Source: Fimenecus sp045579305 (GTDB taxonomy: Bacteria > Bacillota > Clostridia > Oscillospirales > Acutalibacteraceae). From it: a stretch of DNA of 64,000 nucleotides. The DNA lies in assembly GCA_045579305.1 (NCBI GenBank), contig JAZNLY010000056.1:1-64000 (forward strand). The letters are read 5' to 3'. Every line of letters begins with the position of its first letter. Position 1 is the first letter of the stretch. A program made the position numbers and the translations under genes. Positions 15,565-24,136 of the stretch are shown one piece after another. The notes below the pieces were generated by a model that was given only the letters and a program-made list of their open reading frames with translations, was not told the DNA's origin and searched no databases.

Positions 15565-15799
15565 TGCAAGTACACAAAAACATAAAACCTTTTATGTTCG
15601 GTCTGTATCCGTACAATGTGCCACACCGTTCGCTACAAATACGAACGGCACAGAGCAGTAACATAGGGTTTTGCGGTTTTTTGTTCGTTTGTTCGGGTTT
15701 TGAAATTTTGTTTAAGATTGTGCTTTTGTGGGTGTGGATGTTTTTAAATGTAACAATATAAAAGTATATTGCCGCTGACTTTTTATACTTATTAAGCCT
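15565..15799. other. Non-coding gap within the element
   Basis: No gene is visible. A perfect inverted repeat CCGTTCG / CGAACGG lies near 15630-15650 and may be a ParB site or a terminator hairpin; nothing decides between these. Confidence 0.4.
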
Positions 15800-16222
15800 T
15801 TATTTTGGCGGTTTTAAGGCATCATAAACATCCACCCGAGACCTTTTTACAGACATATATTCTGCATTTCTCTGTCGCTGCTTCTTCTTCGCACAGTCGG
15901 GACAGAATTTCTGATTTTTGCCCGTCCGTTCAGTTTTCTTACCACATAAGGAACAGGTCATCATCACAGCCGTCGGAGCACTGATTAAATATCTGTACAG
16001 CTTCTTACCAGCAGGCAGCACAGCATCAAAATAATATCTGCAGATAATGTAGCTCGGTGTTGTCCGCTGAGGACAGGTGTGGCTGTCACCGTCATCAAGC
16101 AGAAGACAGCTGCCCTGATAGTAGTTACAGCATTGCTTTTTAATGAGGGTTATAACCGAGCTGAATGACTTAAATTCAAAGCATATACCGACACTCCCGT
16201 TTTCCTTGCAGAAAGCAAGCAA
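15800..16222 (-). CDS. Cysteine-rich VLP-domain protein of mobile elements, possibly 5'-truncated
   Basis: The frame contains QCCNYYQGSCLLLDDGDSHTCPQ and YFDAVLPAGKKLYRYL, followed by CSLCGKKTERTGKNQKFCPDCAKKKQRQRNAEY. This is the Cys-rich VLP domain found beside plasmid and ICE genes in Firmicutes, with likely zinc-binding Cys pairs. Its function is unknown. The track-supported start is a TTG without a ribosome site, and the first 25 residues do not look like the family. Together with the divergent gene only 33 bases away, this suggests a deletion junction near 16222-16256. Confidence 0.7.
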   Translation of the reverse strand: MLAFCKENGSVGICFEFKSFSSVITLIKKQCCNYYQGSCLLLDDGDSHTCPQRTTPSYIICRYYFDAVLPAGKKLYRYLISAPTAVMMTCSLCGKKTERTGKNQKFCPDCAKKKQRQRNAEYMSVKRSRVDVYDALKPPK

Positions 16223-16255
16223 TCAACTGCTTTTATAGGCAGATTTACAGTAAGA

Positions 16256-17012
16256 ATGATTAAGCAGAACAAAGGCTTCAGTCGTATATTTACCGTTCTT
16301 GCAAGAGGTTATCTTTTTCATAATGCTGACGGTACACTTCGCACTGATGACCCATATACAAGAACAGAAGAAGCAAGGCGCTTTTTATGTGCTTGGTGCA
16401 GTCTTCCTTACGAAACAGTAGCAAACAAGGCGTTAGCTTTTCACTCCTATTTCCCCGAACTTCATAATGATTTTCCAAGCATTGTTGATGAAAGCGGTGC
16501 AGGCTGGTATTACAGATATTTGCATTCTCTTTCAGAATACATCAAAAAGAATAAAGAGAATATCACAAAGAAGCTTCATTGCTTTGCCGAAAAGAAGACC
16601 TTAAAAGCTATTGAAAGCACTTGGGCTAACAAGCTGATACAATATCAGTATTCAATATACAATAACAGGTCTTCTGCTGATTATCCTCTGCTATTTGATA
16701 CAGCTATTGCAGATGCTCTTGTTCTCGGTCCGTTGCGTACTGAAGCGATTGTATTTTCTAATGAAGTACTGCAAAAAAATCAAGGCTTACGGTGTAAACG
16801 CGAAAACAGAAAAGCTTATGATTACTCTTGCCGAATACTATATCGCAAACAAAGAGCCTGACTCTGACTGGGTTATTATACCAAGGACTAACATCTCTGC
16901 TTATCTCGGTTCTGCAACCTATGTGGAAACATACGAAAGCAGGATTCCCGAAGGCTTTATTGAGAAAAAGCCTGAAATGGGTGGCGTGTCTGCGGTGAGG
17001 ATTAGGATATAA
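16256..17012 (+). pseudogene. Unrecognised element gene split by a frameshift
   Basis: The first part (16256 to about 16775) gives a plausible protein starting MIKQNKGFSRIFTVLARGYL. At a run of seven A at 16773-16779 the sensible frame shifts, and coding continues as KAYGVNAKTEKLMITLAEYY to the stop at 17012. Joined, this is about 250 residues. I do not recognise the family. No ribosome site precedes the first ATG, and the frame is open further upstream, so the 5' end may also be lost. It could be decay, a sequencing error or slippage. Confidence 0.6.
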
Positions 17013-17016
17013 AGAA

Positions 17017-17045
17017 TTGACTTGTCAGAATATTAAGAGTACAAT
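17017..17045 (+). promoter_or_regulatory. Promoter of the GH129/GH101-like gene
   Basis: TTGACT and TACAAT with exactly 17 bases between them, 35 bases upstream of the ATG at 17081. Confidence 0.7.
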
Positions 17046-17080
17046 TAGTATGGTAATATTTTTGGAAAGGATAGTTTCAG

Positions 17081-18988
17081 ATGAAAGAAAAAATAAAAAT
17101 TAGCTATAATGAAAAAAATGATTCTTATAAGGTTTGTTATAACGGATTTTCATGGATAAGTGACGGAAAAAAGGCTTTTATTTCCATTCGCAAAAGCATC
17201 GACAGCAAGCAAAAAAATAAAGATATACCTTTCAAATCTGCCAAAAGCATAAAAACAGAGTATTCAGATAATAGAATTGTAACAAGATATTCTGATTTTT
17301 TCCTTGCCGGTGAGAAATTGCCTTTTACGCTAATCTGCACTGCTGAAGTCACAGGAGAAAACGAAGTTGTTTTTTCTATTAAAACAGAAGACGAAACAGG
17401 CTGCGAAATTCAAGGTCTTTGTTTTCCTGCACCATTTAACTCAAGAATAAAAGGCAGCAATTCCTATCATGTCGATTCAATGCGTCAGGGTTTTATTCTT
17501 CCTGACAGATACAAAAAGAATTATTTTATCAATCATAGCTACAAAAATGTCAAAAGACCCATAAATACAGGTGAATGTTATCTACCAATTTGGGGCAGAG
17601 TATGTGACGGTCATACATACTCTGCTGTGGTCGAAACACCCTATGATGCATCCGTGTGTACTTCCTTCGGAAAGCACGGGGCATTTCTTAACACGGTCTA
17701 TTGGCAGTCCTCTTTGGGCAAACTTTCTTACGAACGCAGAATACTCTTTATTTTCCACGATAACGGAGACTACAATACAATTGCTAAGGATTACCGCAAC
17801 TATCTCTTTGAAAGAAACGAATTAGTCACCCTTGATGAAAAAATTCAAAAAAACCCCAACATCAGAAACACTATCGGTGCACCTGTTCTGCACCATAAGA
17901 TTTTCTCAAAAATCAATGAAAAATCCCAGTTCTATGACAAGAACGGATCTAATGAAATCCTTTGTGCTACATTCTGTGAGCGTGCGAAACAAATGAAAAA
18001 GCTTAAAAATCTCGGTTTGGACAAGCTATATATTCACACTGACGGTTGGGGTAAAGACGGATATGACAACAAACACCCTTATATTCTTCCACCCTGTGAA
18101 GAAGCAGGCGGGTGGGACGGCTTCAAGAATTTTTCTGAAGTCTGCCGTGAGCTTGGCTATGTGTTTGCTCTTCATGACCAATACCGAGACTATTATTATG
18201 ACAGTCCCGTTTTTGACAAAGACAAGGCGGTAACCAATATTGACGGTTCTAACCCCTACTGCTCGATATGGGATGGTGGCGAACACAGTTATCTTTGTTC
18301 GGTTTTTGCTTTAGATGCTGTCAGAAAGACTTATACGGAGCTGGAAGAACACGGCATTGATGTTCAGGGAGCATATCTTGATGTTTTTTCTATTATGCAA
18401 GGTGATGAGTGCTTCCACGATGATCACAGAATCACAAGAAAAGAAAGTATGAAGCACAGAGGAGCCTGCTTTGACTATCTCAACGAAAAAGGCATTATAA
18501 TGTCTTCGGAAGAACCGGGCATGCAGCTTATTAATCATCTTGCCCTTGTTCATCACGGACCTCACGCATTAAAGCCTCAGGAAAACGGTAAAGCTGTCGG
18601 TATTCCCGTTCCTCTCGGAAATCTTGTGTATCATGACTGTATAATGGTTCCGTGGAATTGGTTTAACAACTGGGGTATCCCTAAAGGGGAAGACGGAGAT
18701 TTATACGGAGCTTTGAATGCAGGTATGCCGTATATTCACCCCTACGGAAATTCACTTTGTAAAATCGGAACAGATAAGCGCACTGCAGATATAGAAATGA
18801 TGGGTGACGAAGAGCTGAAAAAAGAACTTGAACGCATTAAGCCTCTTTGCGAATTACAGGCAAAGCTTTACAACAAGGAAATGGTGAAGCACGAATTTCT
18901 CGGCAGCTACCGTAAGCAAAAAGCTACTTATTCTGACGGCACAACAGTTGTTATTGATTTAGACAGAAATACATATAAGATCAATTAA
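17081..18988 (+). CDS. Glycoside hydrolase, GH129/GH101-like (putative alpha-N-acetylgalactosaminidase)
   Basis: The 635-residue protein has no signal peptide. The first 250 residues look like a beta-sandwich. A TIM-barrel part follows, with IHTDGWGKDGYDN (Asp321), FALHDQYRDYYYDSP, QGAYLDVFSIM (Asp434) and SSEEPGMQ. Such HTDGWG and YLDVF segments on barrel strands, and the length, resemble GH129 and the GH101-related DUF5696 proteins, which cleave GalNAc linked to Ser/Thr in mucins. The family call is from memory of motifs and needs a search. A cytoplasmic site fits GH129, which acts on imported GalNAc-peptides. It forms its own unit with promoter and terminator. AAAGGA precedes the ATG by 9 bases. 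Confidence 0.6.
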   Translation: MKEKIKISYNEKNDSYKVCYNGFSWISDGKKAFISIRKSIDSKQKNKDIPFKSAKSIKTEYSDNRIVTRYSDFFLAGEKLPFTLICTAEVTGENEVVFSIKTEDETGCEIQGLCFPAPFNSRIKGSNSYHVDSMRQGFILPDRYKKNYFINHSYKNVKRPINTGECYLPIWGRVCDGHTYSAVVETPYDASVCTSFGKHGAFLNTVYWQSSLGKLSYERRILFIFHDNGDYNTIAKDYRNYLFERNELVTLDEKIQKNPNIRNTIGAPVLHHKIFSKINEKSQFYDKNGSNEILCATFCERAKQMKKLKNLGLDKLYIHTDGWGKDGYDNKHPYILPPCEEAGGWDGFKNFSEVCRELGYVFALHDQYRDYYYDSPVFDKDKAVTNIDGSNPYCSIWDGGEHSYLCSVFALDAVRKTYTELEEHGIDVQGAYLDVFSIMQGDECFHDDHRITRKESMKHRGACFDYLNEKGIIMSSEEPGMQLINHLALVHHGPHALKPQENGKAVGIPVPLGNLVYHDCIMVPWNWFNNWGIPKGEDGDLYGALNAGMPYIHPYGNSLCKIGTDKRTADIEMMGDEELKKELERIKPLCELQAKLYNKEMVKHEFLGSYRKQKATYSDGTTVVIDLDRNTYKIN

Positions 18989-19003
18989 AAACAATTGATA
19001 TAT

Positions 19004-19041
19004 AAGGAGATGCTGATTTTAACAGTATCTCCTTTTCTTTT
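19004..19041 (+). terminator. Terminator of the GH129/GH101-like gene
   Basis: AAGGAGATGCTG pairs with CAGTATCTCCTT around an ATTTTAA loop, followed by TTCTTTT. Confidence 0.85.
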
Positions 19042-19051
19042 GCGAAAACTG

Positions 19052-19080
19052 TTGAAATGTTCCTTCTTATTTGTTAGAAT
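19052..19080 (+). promoter_or_regulatory. Promoter of the kinase-transporter-GH18 unit
   Basis: TTGAAA and TAGAAT with exactly 17 bases between them, 35 bases upstream of the ATG at 19116. Confidence 0.75.
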
Positions 19081-19115
19081 TATAGTAATACGATTCATTG
19101 TAGGAGGGATTAAAT

Positions 19116-20492
19116 ATGAAGCTTAAAGTAAATGCCAAACTCGACCCAAAATTCCATCCCCTTTCGCTCGTTGTCCGTGAAATGCGTGATGCAACAAAGT
19201 AAAACGGGCAGGATATTGTTATTGCAATTGAAAGAAACAAGGGTTACACAACAACCTATAAAACACGTATTTATCCTGACAAAACCGGTCACGATGAAGA
19301 GAATTTCCGTTTTGTTGAGCGTCTGACAAAATCGCTGCTGTGGATTTCAGGCGGTTATAAAGTTATAATTGCCGGCAGTGAGATTATAGGCACAAAAATC
19401 AAAGAAGCATTTTCATATGGCGGACTTCGTGATTTTGATGTCAGATTTATGGAAAGAGTATACGAGGAAAGGTTTGAGGTTATTCTCTGTTCTCTTGAAG
19501 ATGGTCCTTAAGATAAATCTGCTGCTTCGCCCATAGGCCGACATCTGGACGGATGCCGTATCGGCTTTGATGCAGGAGGAAGCGACAGAAAAGTAAGTGC
19601 AGTCATCGACGGCGAAAGTGTATATTCGGAAGAAGTTGTATGGTTTCCGAAGACAAACTCAGATCCCGATTATCATTATCAGGGAATCCTTGATGCAATG
19701 AAAACTGCTGCTTCAAAGATGCCCCGTGTGGATGCAATCGGTGTTTCTTCAGCAGGTGTTTACATTGATAACCGCATTATGGTTGCTTCTCTTTTCCTTA
19801 AGGTCAGTGACGAGGATTTTGATAAAAAGGTTAAGAATATGTATCTTGATGTTGCAAAGGAATTAGGTGAAGACATACCGGTCGAGGTTGCAAACGACGG
19901 TGATGTTACTGCCCTTGCCGGTGCTATTGATCTTGATGACGATTCCGTTTTGGGTATCGCCATGGGTACAAGTGAAGCAGGCGGCTATGTTGACCCTCAA
20001 GGAAATATTACAGGCTGGCTCAATGAGCTTGCATTTGTACCTGTCGACTTCTGCGAAGAAGCTATGGTTGATGAATGGTCAGGTGACTACGGCTGCGGTG
20101 TTAAATATTTTTCACAGGACGGTGTCATCAAAGTCGCTCTCTGGGCGGGTGTTGAGCTTGACGAAGACCTCTCTCCTGCTGAAAAGCTTAAGGTTGTACA
20201 AGGCCTTATGGAAAAGGGCGATCAGAGGGTCGCTGACATCTACGACACCATCGGTGCTTACTTTGGCTATGCAATCGCATATTATGCTGAATTCTACGAT
20301 ATCAAGCACATTCTTATTATGGGCAGAGTTACATCAGGACAGGGCGGACAGATTCTTCTTGAAAGGGCACAGGAGGTTCTCGATAAAGAATTTCCGGAGC
20401 TCAGCAAAAAAATTAAGCTTCACATTCCCGACGAAAAATCACGCCGTGTCGGTCAGTCTGTTGCTGCGGCAAGCTTGCCGAAAATAATGTAA
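19116..20492 (+). pseudogene. ROK-like sugar kinase with two in-frame stop codons
   Basis: A single reading frame of 458 codons runs from the ATG at 19116, which has AGGAGG at ideal spacing, to 20492. It is interrupted by TAA at 19200-19202 and TAA at 19509-19511. The sequence between and after the stops is fully protein-like. After the second stop come GFDAGGSDRK (phosphate-1 loop), VEVANDGDVTALAGA (with the catalytic Asp of ROK kinases) and GIAMGTSEAGGYV (phosphate-2 loop). The N-terminal 130 codons are not recognised. The last 264 codons from Met at 19698 could be translated separately but lack the first phosphate loop. A role in phosphorylating an imported sugar is likely for the intact ancestor. 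Confidence 0.8.
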
Positions 20493-20545
20493 TTCCTTCC
20501 GGCATTTTGAAAATATCATACAAATAAAATAAGGAGAGTATAAAA

Positions 20546-22957
20546 ATGTATTTAGTTAAGAAAGCAACAGACATTTTTACTTATATAAAAACATACTGGA
20601 AATCACCACCATTAGGTAATTATATGCCCATTAAAGAGATTGCAGCTCTTGCAGGTGGCGGTATGGGTATCAGATTCATTACTCAATGTGTTTCATCTGT
20701 ACTTCTGTCTGCTACAAACGTTTTCGTAGGTAATACTATCGGTATTGAGCCTATGAATCTGTATTACATATATCTTATTGCTGTTGTTATCAGTTTCCCT
20801 CTTACTATGTTGAGAGCATACATTGTTGATAACACAAGAAACAAAAAGGGTAAATACAGACCATATCTTATTTCAATGGGTATTCCAACTGTACTTTTAT
20901 CAATCGGTTATTTCTGGATGCCTTATGAAAAAATGGAGAGTCAGGTTACAAAATGTGTTGTTGTTCTTCTCTTCAACATTGGTTTCCAATTCTTCTACAA
21001 TTTCCTTTATGAAGCATACTACAACTATGTTGTTGTTTTGTCACCTAACACACAGGAAAGAGCAAATGTTTCATCTATCAAAGCAGTTGTTGAATCATTT
21101 GGTCCATCAGTTACAGGTATTATCATTCCACTTTTTGCAAAGAATTTTATAGGTACCGGTAACCTTAACGACATCCGAATTTATAGATACATTTGGGTTC
21201 CAATCCTTATTTTAGGTCTTTTCTTGAGTATTATCGTTTATGCAAATACTCAGGAAAGAATCATTCAGGCAAAAACTCACGTTGTTCAAATCAAGTTTAT
21301 GGATGCTCTTCGTGAGGTTACAAAGAATAAGTATTTCTGGATTACATCACTTGCAGGTTGGTTAGGTTTCCTTGAGGGTGCTTGTTTCAACATTCTCAAC
21401 TGGCTCTATTCTTACCAGCATGCTTGTACCGCAGGTCAATATGCACTTATTACTACCGTTTATGGTAACGCATCTCTTTGGGGTATGCTTTTAGCACCGA
21501 TTTCAATTAAAAAAATAGGTAAAGGCAAAACTCTTCTTCTCATAAACACATTAAACATTGTCTTTATCGGTGCTATCTATCCTATTGTTAAATATGCAGA
21601 TATGAGCATTATGATTTGGCTTGTTCTTATCTGCCTTTGGATGAATGCTCTTGTTGGAGCTTTCGGACATATTCTTTCACCAAGTATCAACGGTGATATC
21701 CGTGACTATCAACAATATGTTTCAGGCGAAAGAATTGACGGCATGTTTGCTGCAGTTGGTCTTATCGGTAGTGTTGTTACAATGGCTACAAGCTCCGTTC
21801 TACCTGCAATCTACGAAAAGGTTGGCTTTAATGAACAAAAGCTTCAGGAATTATTACCTTTAATTATTGCACAGGAAGGTCCTCTTGACGACCCAACAAA
21901 TGTTTATAATGTTCTTTATCATAAGGAAACATTTATAGCAATTTTTGGCGTTTTAATCGCAGCATCTGTTATAGGCGCAGCAATGAACGTTATTCCTTAT
22001 TTCTTCTATGACCTTACAGAGGTTAAACAACAAGGTATTATTAAAGTTCTTAAAATTCGTGCATTGTTTGAAGACTATGGCAATGGTATTCTTAAAGACA
22101 GTGACCTTGTTGAAACAATCGATATTATCAAGAAAGCAAAAGAACTTGAAAACGCTCAACCAAAAGACATCAAAGCATATAAACTTGCAATCAAGCAAGC
22201 TAAAGACAAGGCATCAAAGAAAGGTACAAAAAAAGAATATAATGATGCAAAACAGTATAATGTTGATATTGAAATTTCAAAGATGGTTCTTGAAGAAATG
22301 GCTCGTTTTGATACAACATTCGGTAAAATTCAACTTGACCAGGCAAGGAAAACAGCTTCTTTAGGTTATGATGCAATTTATAACTTTGACCGTAATGACC
22401 TTGCAAATGCAAAAGCACTCCCAACCGGTACTCCGGAAGAAAAGGAATTCAGAAAGAATGCTGTTTCTGTTGCAAAAGACTTTGCTGATGCACAAAAAGT
22501 TGCAAAGAAGAACTTTAACAACGATATCGTTGAATTTGATTCAAGTATTTTTGATAAACTCTTCAATCGTGAAGACGAAATTTCTGCAAAGATCGAAGAA
22601 GCATACACAAGACTTTACAAAGCTAATGATGAAAAAGATAAAGATGCTATTGCTCGTATCAAGGCAGAAATCAAAGAGCTTAAAAAAAAGCGAAGTGCTA
22701 TTGAAAAAGAAATCAAAAATGCAACAACTGATAATTCGCTTTATACCCGTGCTGCCCGTCCTGTAATTAAGGCAAAAAAACTTTTAATTCAGGCTGAAAA
22801 CTATACAAAGCTTGAAGAAATTGAAGGACTTTATGAAGAGGCAAAAGCAAGACATGAACAGGCTATTGAAGATGCTCGTTTAGAAGAAGAGCGTGTTGAA
22901 GCAGAAAAGAAAGCTCATGCAGAAAAAATCAGAGCTGAAAAAGCTGCAAAGAAATAA
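20546..22957 (+). CDS. GPH-family sugar symporter with a long cytoplasmic coiled-coil extension
   Basis: The first 500 residues form a 12-helix MelB/GPH-type transporter (RAYIVDNTRNKKGKYRPYLISMG, GDIRDYQQYVSGERIDGMF), which imports glycosides with sodium or protons. After the usual end (YFFYDLTEVKQQG) the protein continues for about 300 residues of charged, Lys/Glu/Ala-rich helix with strong coiled-coil character, ending EKIRAEKAAKK. The second transporter in this element (30357) stops about 30 residues after the same point. The extension is of unknown use; it could be regulatory or scaffold a kinase. AAGGAG precedes the ATG. It is cotranscribed with the broken kinase and the GH18 gene. Confidence 0.85.
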   Translation: MYLVKKATDIFTYIKTYWKSPPLGNYMPIKEIAALAGGGMGIRFITQCVSSVLLSATNVFVGNTIGIEPMNLYYIYLIAVVISFPLTMLRAYIVDNTRNKKGKYRPYLISMGIPTVLLSIGYFWMPYEKMESQVTKCVVVLLFNIGFQFFYNFLYEAYYNYVVVLSPNTQERANVSSIKAVVESFGPSVTGIIIPLFAKNFIGTGNLNDIRIYRYIWVPILILGLFLSIIVYANTQERIIQAKTHVVQIKFMDALREVTKNKYFWITSLAGWLGFLEGACFNILNWLYSYQHACTAGQYALITTVYGNASLWGMLLAPISIKKIGKGKTLLLINTLNIVFIGAIYPIVKYADMSIMIWLVLICLWMNALVGAFGHILSPSINGDIRDYQQYVSGERIDGMFAAVGLIGSVVTMATSSVLPAIYEKVGFNEQKLQELLPLIIAQEGPLDDPTNVYNVLYHKETFIAIFGVLIAASVIGAAMNVIPYFFYDLTEVKQQGIIKVLKIRALFEDYGNGILKDSDLVETIDIIKKAKELENAQPKDIKAYKLAIKQAKDKASKKGTKKEYNDAKQYNVDIEISKMVLEEMARFDTTFGKIQLDQARKTASLGYDAIYNFDRNDLANAKALPTGTPEEKEFRKNAVSVAKDFADAQKVAKKNFNNDIVEFDSSIFDKLFNREDEISAKIEEAYTRLYKANDEKDKDAIARIKAEIKELKKKRSAIEKEIKNATTDNSLYTRAARPVIKAKKLLIQAENYTKLEEIEGLYEEAKARHEQAIEDARLEEERVEAEKKAHAEKIRAEKAAKK

Positions 22958-23049
22958 ACACAGTCAAAAGCTTTGGAAAGATGAAAACCACACAGACATA
23001 ACAATAAGCTATTTCAGAATTAATAAACTAATAAAAAGGGGACAAAATT

Positions 23050-24075
23050 ATGGCAGCAATTATTCAGAAAATACTCAGCTTTTTCACTTCCGTTATTATA
23101 TTTATGACCGGCTTTTTTGGCGATTGCGGTCCCGGTGACGGTAAAGTGGATGATTTCAAGGTAACAACCTATTTAAGAGGAGATAATGTTTATTCTGCAG
23201 CCGACCTTCATTCTGAGGATTTCGACATCATAACCGATCTTATCATTTTTGAATGTGCCACCTTCAACAGCAGGGGCGAAATCGAATATGATGAAGCAAA
23301 AATAGAAAGAGTTATGTCTGCAGTCAGTACCGTAATCGGCGACAGAGACGTTCACATTACTCTCAATCTTCTCGGCCCTCGCGGTAACACTGATTCAAAC
23401 ATATGGGAGGAGCAGATGGAGGTTCAGAGTACTGAGCACAGCAAGGCCTTCAAAAGTGGTGTTCTTGAAAATAACATTATAGAAGTTCTCAATAAATATG
23501 ACTTTGACGGTGTTCACTTCGACTACGAATACCCGATTACCGATGATGCATGGTACTATTTTAACAGATTCCTGGTTTCGCTCGATCGTAAACTGGGTGA
23601 TGATTATTCCTTAGGTATTGCACTCAGCACTTGGGATATAAAATTAACGCTCGGAGCAATATCTGCTGTTGACACAGTTGAGCTTATGACTTATGACTAT
23701 GTTGATGCAAACGGAAGGCACGCAACCTATGAGGATACCATTGCTCAGATTGAGATGCTCAAGGACAAGGGCATTCCCGCAAGTAAAATAAATATTGGAC
23801 TTCCTTTCTATTCAAGACCCACAGACCTATCAGCTTATTGGTACGGTTATAATAGTTGCTACGATAAAATGACCGAGGACGGTTGGTATCATTGTGATGA
23901 AACAAACAAGGATTTCTGGTTCAACACACCCGAGGTTATAAGTCAGAAAACACAGTATGCTATAGATAACGGCTACGGTGGTGTTATGATCTGGCATTAC
24001 AGCTGTGATTTTCCGTCAAGCCACGAGGCCTCGCTTCTCAGAGCTATAGGCGAAACAGTAAATATTAACTATTGA
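23050..24075 (+). CDS. GH18-family glycosidase, copy 1 (putative endo-beta-N-acetylglucosaminidase)
   Basis: The 341-residue protein has a hydrophobic N-terminus (about 4-24), then a TIM barrel. The catalytic strand reads FDGVHFDYEYP. Asp158 and Glu160 form the DxE pair for substrate-assisted catalysis, but the second Asp of the usual DxxDxDxE is His156. ELMTYDY and GGVMIWHYSCD are the later GH18 strands. It is likely secreted or membrane-anchored and cuts GlcNAc-containing glycans; chitinase activity is the alternative. A close paralogue is at 32921. AAAAGGGG precedes the ATG. Confidence 0.85.
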   Translation: MAAIIQKILSFFTSVIIFMTGFFGDCGPGDGKVDDFKVTTYLRGDNVYSAADLHSEDFDIITDLIIFECATFNSRGEIEYDEAKIERVMSAVSTVIGDRDVHITLNLLGPRGNTDSNIWEEQMEVQSTEHSKAFKSGVLENNIIEVLNKYDFDGVHFDYEYPITDDAWYYFNRFLVSLDRKLGDDYSLGIALSTWDIKLTLGAISAVDTVELMTYDYVDANGRHATYEDTIAQIEMLKDKGIPASKINIGLPFYSRPTDLSAYWYGYNSCYDKMTEDGWYHCDETNKDFWFNTPEVISQKTQYAIDNGYGGVMIWHYSCDFPSSHEASLLRAIGETVNINY

Positions 24076-24080
24076 TAAAA

Positions 24081-24116
24081 CATCCCCCACATGAACTGTT
24101 GTTCATGTGGGGGATG
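24081..24116. terminator. Bidirectional terminator between convergent units
   Basis: A perfect 16-bp stem, CATCCCCCACATGAAC and its complement, with a TGTT loop, lies between the stops of the GH18 gene (+) and the DUF4091 gene (-). Confidence 0.85.
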
Positions 24117-24136
24117 TTGATGTTTACATATATATT

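Noticed and set aside
16773..16779. Programmed frameshifting at the A7 run
   Set aside because: No stimulatory structure is seen, and the surrounding element is full of lesions, so mutation or sequencing error is simpler.
19116..20492. Readthrough or recoding of the two stops in the ROK-like gene
   Set aside because: Both stops are TAA, which is not used for selenocysteine or pyrrolysine, and no recoding structure is apparent. Other cargo genes are also decayed.
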